From the NCBI GenBank assembly GCA_025093555.1, contig JAIWNF010000039.1, positions 1-64,000 of the forward strand: a stretch of DNA of 64,000 bases, written 5' to 3'. The position numbers and the translations under genes are program-made. This document shows, piece by piece, positions 34,991-47,640 of the stretch (its first letter is position 1; every line of letters starts with the position of its first letter). This stretch comes from Circinella umbellata (taxonomy: Eukaryota; Mucoromycota; Mucoromycetes; Mucorales; Lichtheimiaceae). A model generated the notes under the pieces. The model was not told the origin of the DNA. It saw only the letters and a list, made by a program, of their open reading frames with translations, and ran no database searches.

Positions 34991-36393
34991 CTATGTTTTC
35001 ATCGCTGACTGTAGGAATATAATGGGGAGAAATGTGATCTGGAGATGATATATAAATTTAATTATTATTATTATTATTATTATTGTTGTGGATAAAGGTT
35101 GATTTAGCGAAGAGATGGTTTCTTGCAAAAATCGTTTATCAGCAGTAATATTGTTTGTATAAAATATTTGAGGTTCTTGATGATGGTATAAATAATATGA
35201 CTTCAACATTTGTTCAGATGATGTTTTTAAATGTGCCAATTTTTTTGTTGGTACTAATAGTTGGAGCCTGATCCCTTCAAACTCATTACATACAGTATAT
35301 AATGCATAAAATGTCGATTATGTAACCACCAACTTTTGCCATATGCCTGATTATTTTAAACGTGTGATCTCCTTTTAAAACAACACCGTCCAACACCATC
35401 ATTTCTTTATCCATAAATAATCAAAGTTGATCCATAATTGCTGTATATATCCTACATAAATAGGTGGCTGATGGAACATAACCAGTGTATTCTAGTGGAT
35501 CGTCAAAATTCAAAAATGATGGATGACTTTGATTAGCCCCACTTCCTCCAAAGAAAGATAATTGTAGAGTGTGTTGTTGATAATTAATGTAAGTTAAATA
35601 TGTAAGTTGGAGACGACTATAACGAAGGTGATCAAGTTCTTGAAGTAGATCATGTAGACGTTCCAGTTTCATAGCATTTTGAAAGTAAGGCCGAAGTAAA
35701 TCAGCAAGCTCTTTTGAAATACCACCTTGATGAGTTAGTATAGCTGGAAATATTGATTGAATGTGGTATGGCAGACTATCCATGAGTTCACTATTATGAC
35801 CATTAATGGTCTTTCTACATTTGTAGCATTTGTAGAGTCGAGAAAGGGTGTAAAAGCAACTATATACATAATTTTATCCATATTTATTAAAATGGCTTGT
35901 TACTTTGATATACTAATTATATTAATAGTCTACAAGTCTTTATAACATTATTACTTATCGATATCCACAATGCGGTGGAGTCCACCGCCATAATTCGGAG
36001 CTTCGCAAAAAAATATCAACAAGTTTATCTGGAGCCCATACAAATATAAAGTAAAGCTGGATCAAATTTCTGACGACCATGGAAACAAAAGTATGGCGAT
36101 TCTGGCTCTATCCAGAATTTATGTTCGTTATAAAGCATGATTTTATTATTTGTGATCTTCTTTTTTATTTTTAATAAATATTTTTGAACAGCGCTAAGGG
36201 GAGTATCATCTGGTTCTTCTTGTTGGTTATTGTTTTGTTGGTGATTTGATGAATTATCACTACCAGTATTATCATTAAGTTGTTGCTGCTGCTCTTGTTG
36301 TTCAGCCTGCTCATCCTGTAAAGTTTCCAAACTAGTGTTTTCAATTTCAAGCATTGTATCACCAACACTTTCATTAAGAATAACTTGTTCCAA
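34991..36393 (-). pseudogene. DUF6729-like transposon-associated gene, decayed
   Basis: Minus strand from 36393: a Gln/Glu-rich leader (EQQEQQQQLNDNTGS), then KFWIEPESPYFCFHGRQKF and LLYI. A shifted piece contains EAPNYGGGLHRIVDIDK (about 35990-35945). Then come YKCYKCRKTI and LPYHIQSIFPAILTHQGGIS with LLRPYF (35830-35690). Further down are GVVLKGDHTFKIIRHMAKVGG (35385-35325) and the piece ending in YTNNITADKRFLQETISSL (35160-35105). This order matches, from memory, fungal DUF6729 proteins in which a zinc-binding N terminus precedes an RNase-H/DDE-like core. GDHTFK would carry the first Asp. The second motif has YTNN where relatives have YTDN. Frameshifts and stops make it a pseudogene. Confidence 0.55.
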
Positions 36394-36469
36394 ATGATAT
36401 TACGTATAAAGTATTGTTAATAATTTTACTCAGCTGATATATTTTAAAATAACTAGTATATTGTCATTT

Positions 36470-37460
36470 ACATTTACATGGGAATGTTGAACGCGATTAT
36501 TACACATACGCCACCTCCAGAGAAGCTTATCAAGAAACCTAACAAATCATGAATACAATTGGGAAGGACCTTTTTATTTAGACCATTAAGCAGTAAAAGA
36601 GTTAGAATGGTGGAAAATCTTTTTAACAAAGAAAAATGGTCTACCCATACAGAGAATCGCATTAAAAAAACCCCAAATAATAATTACCACAGACAGCTCG
36701 GACACAGGTTGGGGCGTACATTCACCGATGATACAGACATATGGGTTCTGGACGAAGGAAGAGGCAAAAGAATCTATAAACGTAAGAGAACTACGGAGCG
36801 TCCTGTTTGCATTGAAGCTCCACGCAGAAAAATTCAGAAACTCGACCATCAAGATTCTGACGGACAACAAGACATCAATCAAATATACAACAAAAGCAGG
36901 CGGTATGGCATTGGTGCCATTACAAAATACGGCAGTAGAGACACAAGATATATGCAACGCTTACAATCTTCAAGTAATATATCAACACATCAAAGGAGTG
37001 AACAATGTGGAAGCAGACAGATTATCAAGAATCAAAAAACCATTATACAAAAGCACAATCCCAAGAAAGTTTTTCAAGTCTATTCAAAACAGATGGGGAC
37101 CGTTAGTGATCGACATGTTTGCTACCAGGCAAAATGCACAACTGCCAATTTATTGGAGTTTGAGACCAGATCCACAAGCAGCAGCAACGGATGCGTTTCT
37201 ACAGAATTGGCCAACAAGAGGGCTATATGCTTACCCACCATGGAAATTGATTCCACCAACATTACAAATGATCAAGATGAAGAGAGTCGAGAAAATAGTT
37301 CTAGTAACACCATAGTGGCCAACACAATTTTGGCATCCAATGATCATGGGAATGAAGAAGTTGAGCAAACCAATATATTACCAATTGAATCAGAGGACAA
37401 CTTTAGTCGCATGGCTGTTATCAGGCAAGCACAGGAAGGTACAGGGGTATCACAAGACAC
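36470..37460 (+). pseudogene. DIRS-type RT/RNase H remnant
   Basis: The RT palm is missing; the piece starts near the end of RT and reads into RNase H: TTDSSDTGWG, SINVRELRSVLFALK and ILTDNKTS supply the D, E and D residues. Then come HIKGVNNVEADRLSR and DMFATRQNAQLPIY, typical of DIRS RNase H and its tail. The frame stops at TAG (37313-37315) after VLVTP, where relatives continue into WP. It is truncated on the left next to the DUF6729-like pseudogene. Confidence 0.8.
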
Positions 37461-38571
37461 AATAAAAAGTTTAGTAGATGCACAAAGGACAAGTACGCGT
37501 AAGACATATGATAATGGATGAAAAACGTGGGTGGCATGGTGCCAGAAAAATAAGCTGGATTTTACAGAATACAACATTAACAACATTTTAACGTTCTTAA
37601 CTGATAACCAACATTTCAGCACACAACATTTGAATACTATCCGATCAGCAATTGCATCCGTTTTCAAACACATTCATCCAGACAAAGAGCCTATTCCCTA
37701 CCAACCACTAATTCAAGATTTTTTCAGCTCAAAACGCAATCAACCAGTACCTGTTCCACCAGATCATAAATTGCAAACATGGGATATTAACATAGTTCTA
37801 CAATATATTCAGACTCACTTAAGTAATAACCAAACCATCACTCTAACAAGACTACAACAAAAAACTATTATTTTACTTTGTATTGCGACCATGGCTAGAC
37901 CAAGATCAGACATCGGCAATATCCAATACAGGGATACAAGATTAGAGTATAACAGTCAAGGCACGTTGGTAGGAGCCAGAATACACTTTCGACTACCTAA
38001 AGAAACTCAATTAAAATCATGTACCATTGGAATTGCCCAAGATCCTACCATTTGTCCTGTATATACACTAAACCAATTCATCGAAAGGACATTTAATTTA
38101 CAAATCGAATTACCAGTGGAGCACAAACTATTTCTTGCATATATTGAAGATAATACCAAGACTTGTTCAGCAAAGGAAACAACAATAGCAAATTGGGTCA
38201 AGGAGATAATGAAACAAGCAGGTATTGACACCACCAAATACCCACCACACTCAATACTTTCAGCAGCCAGCACCAAGGCAGTAGAAAAAGGACACAGTAT
38301 TGAACAAGTTAAAGAACATGCGAATTGGAGTAGAAATACTCAAACTTTTGAACGTTTTTATTATAAGCCAACAACAACACTTACTTTGGGATCACAAATT
38401 ACAAATTCAATTTTTTCTACGGAAAACCTTACCACATTGGAAGCTGGAGCGGAGGCAACTGAGATTGTTCTAGGAACGACCAACAATCAAAATGTTGCCG
38501 AAGCGAAGGCTGAAAATGTGGTAAATACCCACCCTACTTCTTGGTTTCATAATATTAGAAACTTATTTTAA
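37441..38571 (+). pseudogene. DIRS tyrosine recombinase with a lost catalytic Arg
   Basis: The frame runs from about 37441 through a TGA (37519-37521) to 38571; from 37531 it is open for 346 aa. The N-terminal SAM-like core-binding part (FLTDNQHFSTQHLNTIRSA) is followed by a catalytic domain with Arg I in MARPRSDI, a His box reading HSILSAASTKAVEKG, and the nucleophile region WSRNTQTFERFYY. In the family the His box is HxxR; here the fourth position is Leu (CTT, 38260s). Such recombinases insert circular DIRS DNA without a target duplication. With an upstream stop and the Arg replaced, this copy should be inactive. Confidence 0.8.
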
Positions 38572-38682
38572 TTCTATACACCACCCTTAAAAAAAAAATT
38601 GAATATTATTATTATTAGCTACTTTGAAAGATATAAGGAAGAAAGAGATTAGAAAATTATTATTATATTCATATGAAAAATA

Positions 38683-39489
38683 CAGTGAGTATTCGTTAAA
38701 CCGGTACTCAATATATGTGAGGGTTTGTACCGGTTTAGCGAATTACCGGTTTAACGAATTGAAACGCAGCTGGTACTAATATGTAATATACTGAAAAAAT
38801 AATTAAGCTGTACGGATAAGATAAAAAAAATGATAGCTGATATAATGTATCTATGCTATTATGAGCTAATATTTTGGTGATAAAAATGATATTAGTGTAC
38901 AGTATTCATCGAATAGTAACAGTTAACCAGAGACAGGATTAATAATGAATGTACAACAAAGTGCGTTTAAAATATGGACCATGGTTAGCGGTTGAATAAA
39001 TGAGTAAAAATGAATTGTATCAGCAACATAATTACATACAGTACTCAATGGTAATAAACAAGTACGTGACAAAGTTGAAAAGAAATACATACATACCCAG
39101 ATAAGAAAGAAGAAAAAGCATCTGTGTGAAGTTGGTGAAAAAGAGACACTGTTATCAATAAGGTATTGAGAAGGTTTCTTTTGACGGCAAGAATGGTTTG
39201 TGTATTTTCAATTTCTACGGAAACAAATTAGCCAACTGAAAACAAAGCAAAGAGCTGAGATGACGTTAAAGGAAGGCCGTGTCAATAATGTTATCAATAA
39301 AAAACTGATATTATATTATATAAGATAAAATAATACTATTATAAACCCGGTAAATATTTAAGAAAGCTCACCGGATACCGGTTTAGCGAATCACCGGTAT
39401 TTTACTAAGTATATAAAAAATATTTAAGAGATACTACCGGTTTAGCGAAATACCGGTTTAACGAGCACCGGTTTAGCGAATACTTACTG
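38683..39489. mobile_element. CAGT-ended MITE with TA duplication, 807 bp
   Basis: The 27-bp inverted repeats begin CAGTGAGTATTCG (left) and CAGTAAGTATTCG (right, complement) and differ at three positions, all transitions. TA flanks both ends (38681-38682 and 39490-39491). The motif ACCGGTTTAGCGAAT or its T/C variant recurs at both ends and at subterminal sites (38744-38760 and 39375-39480). There is no gene inside. CAGT ends with TA duplication point to a pogo/Tc1-like mobiliser; no such transposase lies in this window. Confidence 0.85.
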
Positions 39490-39491
39490 TA

Positions 39492-40460
39492 AAGCGCGGC
39501 TCGTGGCAACATTTTGATTCAAGGATGGATCCTTTCGAAATCAATAACTGGATTTTTTTCAATCAAATTAAAGGATTAGATACATAGATTAATTCCCTGG
39601 ATGGGCTTTAACATCATACATACACTGTATGTATCTTATGTAATCAAAAAAATGAACATAAAAAATACAGTATTAAGAAAAACAGTGAGGGGGTTTCTTA
39701 AGTAAAAAAGAAGAAAGATAATGTTGATTCACGACAATAATATGTCATATAAATCAAACTTGCTAATTGACATATATCCACAGCCAACGTTTTTTCCTCT
39801 TTTCTGTTGGTATCCGACGTTCCTTGCTTAGTGGTGGTTTTATTAGACAATGTAAAGCATACCTTTCATTAGACGATGAAATATGATACGTAACGAATTT
39901 GCAAAGAGATTATGATGACTACAGTTCTTTTTGGCGCTGTTAAAAAGTATATAGATAAAATCTTACAACGCTAATGGATTTTTTTAATTAAGTAAATAGT
40001 ACATAAAATAAGATTATCCTCAATTTCATTACTACTGATGATGGGCGTATCCATCATATCGAAAAGCTCAATACGTAAGATTCTTTTTTCGAAGAGACAA
40101 TAATGTATGTGTATACAAAAAGTGGGGCAAGTATTTGAATCACTGTCTTGAGCCCTTGGACCTCTCGTATTCTATTACTTCTTCTTTTTTGCTGAAGAGA
40201 TAATTGACAACTAATAAAGCATTAGACATCATTAATCATGATATACTAAAACATTTATTGTAGATTATTAACTTTTCTTTATTATTCTAAGAAAATGCTA
40301 AAGTTTGTTTTTTTGATATATGAATCATATCCACTAACAAGTTGGTACCCGCTATATGTTTTCAATAATTAAAAATAAAATAGAATTCAGTTTCAATTAA
40401 TTTTGTTCTGCCTTGTCGAATTTCAAACTTTTTTTTTCTTCTTTTTTTTTTTTGGTTTTC
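39492..40460. other. Intergenic region upstream of the deacetylase gene
   Basis: No gene was found. The T-rich stretch directly before 40461 (poly-T with CT) is a usual fungal upstream feature. I see no defined operator. Confidence 0.4.
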
Positions 40461-42099
40461 ATGCCTCGACGATCATACAATGACGAAAGTGTTGTTGCCA
40501 CTTTCACGGAGGAAAATAATTCAAAAAAGAAATATATGTCTCCACAGTCTGTGAGATTAGCTTCTCATGATAAGACTCGTGTTGCTTATTTTCATGACGA
40601 AGGCGTTGGGAATTATCATTATGGTGTATGTTAACATATATTCTTTTTCTTTAATTTCAACAATCGAGAACAAATACACTCGTCGCATTGGATATTTTAT
40701 TTAACTTCTAAACTAATTTATAAATATTCGGTTCTTTAGGAACGACATCCAATGAAACCACATCGTTTAACACTCACTAATCATCTTGTACTTAATTATG
40801 GATTACACGACAAAATGGAAATTTTTCAACCTAGACGAGCAACAGATTCAGAAATTTTAGAATTTCATGCTGACGATTATGTCGATTTTTTAAAAAGGTA
40901 AAAAAATAAGATAAAATAAAAGTTAATGTTAATTGTATGTAGTATAGTAATAAATACCCTTTCTTGAACTAAACTTCTTTTTTAAAAAAAATAGGGTCAC
41001 ACCAGATAATGCCGAACAATTCGAACAAGTATTTTCTAAATTCAACGTAGGTGATGATTGTCCAATTTTTCCAGGCATTTACGAATTTTGTCAACGTTAT
41101 GCAGGTGCAACGATCGAAGCAGCACGAAAACTTATCGCCAATGGTGCTGATATTTGTATCAATTGGTCGGGTGGTCTTCATCACGCCAAAAAATGTGAAG
41201 CAAGTGGGTTCTGTTATGTAAATGATATTGTGCTCGGCGTTTTGGAACTATTACGTTATTTTCCTCGCGTTCTTTACGTCGATATCGATATTCATCATGG
41301 TGATGGCGTTCAAGAAGCGTTTTATTCCACCGATCGTGTCATGACGGTCAGTTTTCACAAATACAATGGTGATTTTTTCCCTGGTACAGGACATATTGAT
41401 GAAATTGGATCTTCCTTGGGGAAATATTATTCTGTCAATGTACCATTACGTGATGGTATCGATGACGTTTCGTACGTTTGGTTATTTAAAGAAGTTATTG
41501 ATGCAGTTATTGGTACATTTCAACCTTCCGCTATTGTATTACAGTGCGGTGCTGACTCTCTTGGATGTGATCGACTTGGCTGTTTCAACCTAAGTATAGG
41601 CGCCCATGGCAAATGTGTACAAATTATTAAAGAATTCAAGATTCCATTATTAGTGGTGGGAGGAGGCGGATATACGGTTCGAAACGTCGCACGATGCTGG
41701 ACATACGAGACGTCTATCTTGGTCGATACAGAATTATCTAACGATTTACCGCCCAATGAATATATTGATTTCTTTAGACCCGATTATCAACTTCATCCAC
41801 ATTTATCAGGTCGGTTAAATAATATGAATGATAGACAATATTTACTTAAGGTGCGGGAACGTGTAATGGAACAACTACGATATTTGGATGGCGCACCAAG
41901 CATTCAAATGCAAGAGATTCCACCAGATATTCAAGGTTTCTTGGATGGTGATGCTGAATTACGAGATGCTGAAGATGATTCAGAAATTGGTAAAGAACAA
42001 CGTCGTCGAAGAGAAGTCATGGCAGAAGCAGAATGGTACGAAGGAGACGATGATAATGATGGAGAAGCTGTCGATTCTGTATGGACCGAAGAGTCGTAA
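40461..42099 (+). CDS. HOS2: Class I histone deacetylase, Hos2/HDAC3-like
   Basis: Exons 40461-40625, 40740-40897 and 40995-42099 give 475 aa in frame. The zinc-dependent deacetylase fold is complete: [13 protein letters not shown] and HPMKPHR at the N terminus, then [11 protein letters not shown] (His pair), [18 protein letters not shown] (zinc Asp and His), [14 protein letters not shown] (zinc Asp) and GGGGYTVRN (catalytic Tyr). [15 protein letters not shown] is typical of the HDAC3/Hos2 clade rather than Rpd3. The enzyme removes acetyl groups from histone tails, usually within a Set3/SMRT-type complex in the nucleus. The C terminus is acidic ([13 protein letters not shown]). The start at MPRRSY is the only ATG that keeps the N-terminal motif in exon 1. 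It faces the exonuclease gene tail-to-tail at 268 bp. Confidence 0.95.
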
Positions 42100-42366
42100 A
42101 ATGTATCATAATTATATCTTATCCAATACAACGTAATGACAACAAAAAAAACATATACATCTTACATATAAATATATATATATATATCTCACCTAGTTTA
42201 CTCCACTTCTCTGAACCCCTTCTTTTCCTTCGTTCTACCCTCTTCTTTTTTCCATTTGTACATGTTGCTTTTTATAATTGTTTATTTTTTATTTTTTACT
42301 TTTTAAAATAACAAAAAAAAGGTATAAATATATCGTTTTTTTTCTTTATACGAAAGAAAATAATGC
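42100..42366. other. Convergent 3' ends, terminator region
   Basis: The two stop codons face each other. The gap holds TATATATATATAT and long T/A tracts on both strands, suitable for bidirectional polyadenylation. No gene is present. Confidence 0.5.
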
Positions 42367-45167
42367 TTAAAATTGAACCAGATCCGATTCAACAGGAGAA
42401 CACTTTGTAGGTAATAGTGGAGTCGGAGTGGTGAAAGGTGAATTGGTAGCCCCCTTATTATTGTTATGATGATGATTCTTCTTGGGAGATTGTTTTACTG
42501 TTTTCAAAAATGGATGATTTTGCGCGACAAGAGTGTCATAGACTTCAATAAGACAATAAGAATCACTGGCTGCATAAGTTGCTTGATCCACCGTCAAAGG
42601 GCGTTGTTCCCAGTTACTTAATTGTTGCTTTTTATTCATTGATACGCCTAAAAATGTGGAAATGACACCTGATAAACCACCTGTAATTGGACGATCATCC
42701 TTAGTTCGTAAGCTTTTCATATCCACCAAATTAGATGTATACCAATCGGAAGCTGTTGGTAGACATTCCTTTAATAATGTGAAATCACCATGGAAATCAT
42801 ATGCAAGCTTGATAATTTTTGACTCTTCAAATAACATACGTAACACAAGATCAATGTCCTGTAATAGAGCAATATTGGTTGGATGTAATGCTGTAGCAAT
42901 ATCCACAAGATATACGACCCCTTGATCCGATGCGATTTGTATAAGTGCCGTTTTGACAGTACCTGATCTTGCAAATTGAGGTACCCATTCTGTATCTAAT
43001 CCACAAACATAAGATTGCATTAGGGTTGCCTTGAGTTGCATGACGCGATGATGACTATCCACCATGATGGGCTGAACATGTTTCGGCATTTGATAATATA
43101 TTTGTTTTCCAACAGGCGAATTCCGTGGAGAATTGCCAACGTAACGAGTAGATAATGTTTCGCCTTTGATCATACCGACAACACGATCCTTCATAGGTAA
43201 ATTGTGATACTGGTAATAAAATTGTTGCTGACCAAAAACATTTGAAAAGTACGTCGCTGCAACCGGATCATTCATATCGACAAATTCCTTAATAGCGAGT
43301 TTAGCAATAGCAGGATCTTCGCCAGCGACTAATTCGATAAGACCATTATAGTTGGAGCTACTAGCAATAGACATATCGTTTTCGTCTACCTGTTGACTTG
43401 CTCGAGCCTTTGTAATCCATCGTAGACATGCACACCGTTGCGCTAACCATATGAAATAATATTCACTATCTTCAATATTCAGTTCTTGTAAAATTTTTGC
43501 TGCGCATGTTGTCAGGTCTTTTTGGAATCGTCGTTCACGAAGTCGTGGTAATGGAGGGGTTGTCATTTCATCTTCATGGACTGTCGTTAAGAATTCTAAA
43601 CATATTATATATACGAACTGATGTGTTAGTCATGTTTATTTCTTCATTATTTCTTCCTTTTACATATAGAAGCAACTTAATGTATTGTGTAATACCTGGT
43701 GGTACAACTCCTAAATTTCCAGCAAATGTATATCGTAATTGAATATTAATAAAATCCAATAACTCTGTTTGAAGCCTTAGTTGACCGCTCGTGTAGACAG
43801 GTAAAATATTTCCTTGACCTGCTGCAAACATCTTGGCCGCGAAATTTTTGATCGGAAACGCAGAGTACAAACACAATTTGCGAATACATGAAATAGCTTC
43901 ATTATAATGGCCATCACGTATCAATAATTCGGACATCTTGACGCCATATTCTTTGAAATCGCCGTCGTGACCAATAAGGTCTTGAAGTTTGAATACTTCC
44001 ATAGCATAATAAACAAGAATAGGCGTTGGAATGATGTCCAGGAGTCCGACACAAGTTTCCTGATGTTTGCGTGTCATTGTGTAACGCTGCGCAACTTCAG
44101 GTGGTATATTCAATAATTCAGAAAGTGTAATAGTTGCAATATTATCTTCAAGATCACTATCTTCATCATTATCCTCTCCATCGTCATCGTCATCATCGTC
44201 ATCATCGTCATCATCGCTCGATAATTCCATGCTATCATCATCCTCTTCGTCTTCATCGTCTTCATCATCAAAAGAAATTAAATTGGGTTCTTCTGCAAAT
44301 GATATAAGATCGGTTTCTTCTTCTTCTTGCACCTTTTTTGGTACTTTATATTTGGTTGGAGGCGTATGGGTAAACATTTGAAATGCATGGCAAATTGCTT
44401 GGACCAGGTATCTTTGAAATTTCAATACTTTTGGTCCTGGATTCTGTTTATGATAGACAGCTAAATCATATATTGATTGCTATATTATCGTTAGTTCTTT
44501 TCTTTTATTTTTCTCTTCTCCCGCTTAATCCTTATATATATATATGTCGGTGGTTTCCAAGGTAACAAATATATCATCCATATCTATATTCTATAATTAT
44601 AATTATATATACCAAAACAAAAGCACCAGGATCAGGACATTCTATCAAGTGTTCACATAATCGAGCATCGATTGTTAACTTTTGTGTTTCAATTTCACGA
44701 ATTTGTAAATAAGTTTCAGCATTCTTGTAAGTTTCAACTAGTTTCCGAACAAAACCTTGACTATCTAAATTTTGACAAAAATGGTCGAGATCTTCAGGTG
44801 TAATATATGCTGTTGTTGTTTGCTTTTGAAGTTTTTCAGGAGAGGACGATGACGAACTGGCAGCAGTACTAGTGGTGGTGGTGCTACTGTTGGAATGAGA
44901 TGGTAATGCTGCTCTTATGGTTCGAATCGTTGCTGGAGAGACAGTGGAACGTATTAATGTAATAGGAGTGGTAGTTCTGTTGATGGTTGTTATTGGACTA
45001 TTGTTTCGTATAGGTGAATGAGGTGTATTTGTACGCAAAGACGAAGACATTGTCTTTCGTGGGGTCACTTGGTTTATTCTTCTTTCTGTTGGTGTTGGTG
45101 GTGTTGTAGTTGGTAAAGTCGATGTGACCCATTCGTCTTCGGATGAATCCGATTCATTTCCGCTCAT
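42367..45167 (-). CDS. mut-7/EXD3-like 3'-5' exonuclease
   Basis: Exons 45167-44613, 44479-43696 and 43595-42367 give 855 aa. The first 110 residues are Ser/Thr/Pro-rich and disordered. A helical region follows (FVRKLVETYKNAETYL onward), broken by a long acidic run of Asp codons (about 44240-44150). The C-terminal domain is a DEDDy exonuclease: Exo I GLDTEWVP, Exo II KLAYDFHGDF, Exo III YAASDSYCL. The layout of helical N terminus plus DEDDy nuclease matches animal mut-7/Nibbler/EXD3, which trim small RNAs or RNA 3' ends; that role here is inferred. The start is the ATG of MSGNESDSSED; the frame extends seven codons upstream but offers only a TTG. The tail after the nuclease is His/Asn and Pro/Thr-rich. 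Confidence 0.85.
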
Positions 45168-46559
45168 TGTAGTGCGGAATCGGTGCAAGAGGACATCAGT
45201 TGCCTAGAAACTGTCACGATATTTAAAGGAAAAAAAAAAAAGAAAAAGAACTTTATTTCTTTTTACTCAACAGACACAATGAAATTTTTGAGGTTCAGAA
45301 GTAAAGGTAGAATTATCCGTATTCTCCTATATCAAAAAACAAAAATCGCTAACATGAAATTAACGGGTGCTGTGGTACTTTTATATATAAATATAATGTG
45401 TATACTATAACGATATAAATATCGGGATAGGAATGATATTAGTGTGGTAGAAAAAGAAAATCAATATAAAAATTGGAGCGCTGTTATATCCTTAAAATGC
45501 ACACATACCCGGCCGCCGCGAATAGGGAGGGAACTTCGTTGAGTCTATATTTTATTAAAGACGAAATTAAATGAGCACGAACTGTTTTCAACTTATTGCT
45601 CTCGTCAGTTCACAAAGCTCTGTACTAAAAAACCAGCTCGACAGTAGGAAAAAGGGAATAGGTAAAAAGAAAATAAGAACAACATACAAAATTATATAGG
45701 AGAAGGGTGTAACTATAAAAATATGGAAAGGTTGGGAAAACAGAAGTATGCAGACTAAAGGGGGGGGTTAAACAGATGATCAAAGAAAATGAAGCACTTG
45801 ATTTTTATTTTTAGTTATATATACTAAATATATATATTTATATAAATTTATTAATGTTGGTGGCCAGGTTGGTAGTTCAATACACTTAAGTAAGTTGATC
45901 AAAATGATGAATCGGAGGTGATGGTGTACTATATTGTCCTGGTTAGCATACACGGTGAAGTTGGTGAATGATGTGCACAGTTTTAGTCATATAATTTTTA
46001 GATAGAGACGTTTTTTGTATGATGTTGGTGGTGACTTTGGAAGCCAATTGAGTACAAGAGATATCGGATCGGTGATGGTGATGGAGATAGAAAAGCACGC
46101 ATATTGTGACAAGTAATTAGATGATGTTTGGTATTCTAGTTACTTGGTAATAATTGGGGCACGGTTGTCGTTGATGATTGGTAGTAAATACATAAGTTAC
46201 GTTCTCCAAGTGACATTGGTAACCAAAGAATTTCGGGTCAATACCTAGATGTTTGCGACATTGATTTATTGATTTATTGTTTTTGCGGTTGCATCTTTTT
46301 TCTTGGGCTGTTACAAGATATTGTTTACGTAATCAAAATTTTACGGTCTTGTGTTGTTGTTGATGTTGTAAAATTATTATCATCGTCTATTAGTGTTGTT
46401 GTTGTTGGTGACGATGACGGTAGTTGATGGAGCAATTTCCATATACGTAAATCATTATTACGTAGATATGTATTCCAGGTTGTAGTCCTTTATTTTATTG
46501 AATATGTGGAATTAATATTGGAAATAATGTGTCATCTGGGATGAAGTGCGAACGAAGGA
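45168..46559. other. Intergenic, no gene seen
   Basis: It contains the upstream region of the exonuclease gene with an A-rich tract (45228-45248), then G/T-rich sequence of simple composition. Short frames are not supported. Confidence 0.4.
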
Positions 46560-47640
46560 TGAATTTGGCTTGTAGTATGGTGCCACGTACAGCTATGTAT
46601 TCGAGTTTAGCAAGATAATGGTTGTGGACTGATTATCATAATCATGGTACACATGTTCTACGTAAAAAGGCATTTTATGTTTCTCGAAGAGTTTAGTAGT
46701 CGTCTTGAGTAAATCTAGAGATCGCAAAACCATACTCCATTTTTGGTCAGATAAATTGGCCGTAAGACCTAATACTAAGCAGTGTGCCAAGACACGTGGT
46801 CCTCGCGCCAATCAAGGCCATGATATTCATTGCTGATATTGTTGAGGTTGTATTATGATCAATCAAGAGCATGGGTGTTGATAAAACCAGGTCGATTAAA
46901 GGGAGCTCTTAAATATGTTGTAAATGTTGTTGTATGTTGATGTTGTATAGTTGTGGTATCTGATTTGGTGTAAAATCAGTTGATGACATATACCTACATT
47001 TATTAGGATTACATTAATATTTTAGTTTCTTTCTATGCTCTTCACGTGTTCTGAGTAATAAAGGAATAGTATCCCAGGCACCTATCAATACCGCGTCCTC
47101 TGCATAAAGCAAACAATTAGTGAATAAACCGTCGAATGCTAAGCCAAGTGTTTGTTGAGAGTCTTTAAAAGTTTGTTGACCATTGTATCCCAATTTACGT
47201 AAGAGAGAGAAGAGATAGTTGATATAGTGACAGTAGAGAATTAGTGACAATACCGCGTCTTGTACACCCTAGTTTTAGAATGAAACTGCCATGAGACTTG
47301 ATCAGAAAGTAATATTTCTATAAAAACATGATTAAACAAATTCTTCAATAAATAAAGTAATAATTTGGGTATGCAAGAATCAAGGGCTGTTCCATATAAT
47401 ATATCTGCTAACAGTATCACATGCCTTGGCTACGCACAAAAAACATTAACACTGGGGGTGGGCTATAGTGTTTTTTGTGTATATCAGATAATTCACGTAG
47501 ACAGTACATAAGCTTAGCTAAGGGCATCACATTCGTGGCTAAGTTCTGCTTGTACAATATCGAGTGGGGGGGGGGGCACTTGGGAGCAAAAGGCCTTGAA
47601 CACATTTTTCATCCATGCATTTACGATAAATAAAGATAGG
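46560..47640 (-). pseudogene. Decayed LINE fragment
   Basis: On the minus strand, 47145-47014 reads LAFDGLFTNCLLYAEDAVLIG and LLLRTREEHRKKL. This is close to the RT catalytic block in which LLYADDVVLI is normal, so the first Asp has become Glu. Further on (46610-46530) FILRSHFIPDDTLFP resembles the thumb/linker of fungal LINEs. Upstream pieces (47600-47250) are out of frame. Stops and shifts are frequent, so the copy is old. Confidence 0.55.

Noticed and set aside
36559..37521. Arg/Asn-rich 320-aa frame as a gene
   Set aside because: It overlaps the DIRS RNase H frame, which carries the recognisable D, E, D motifs; only its last part, before the recombinase, is in a true coding frame.
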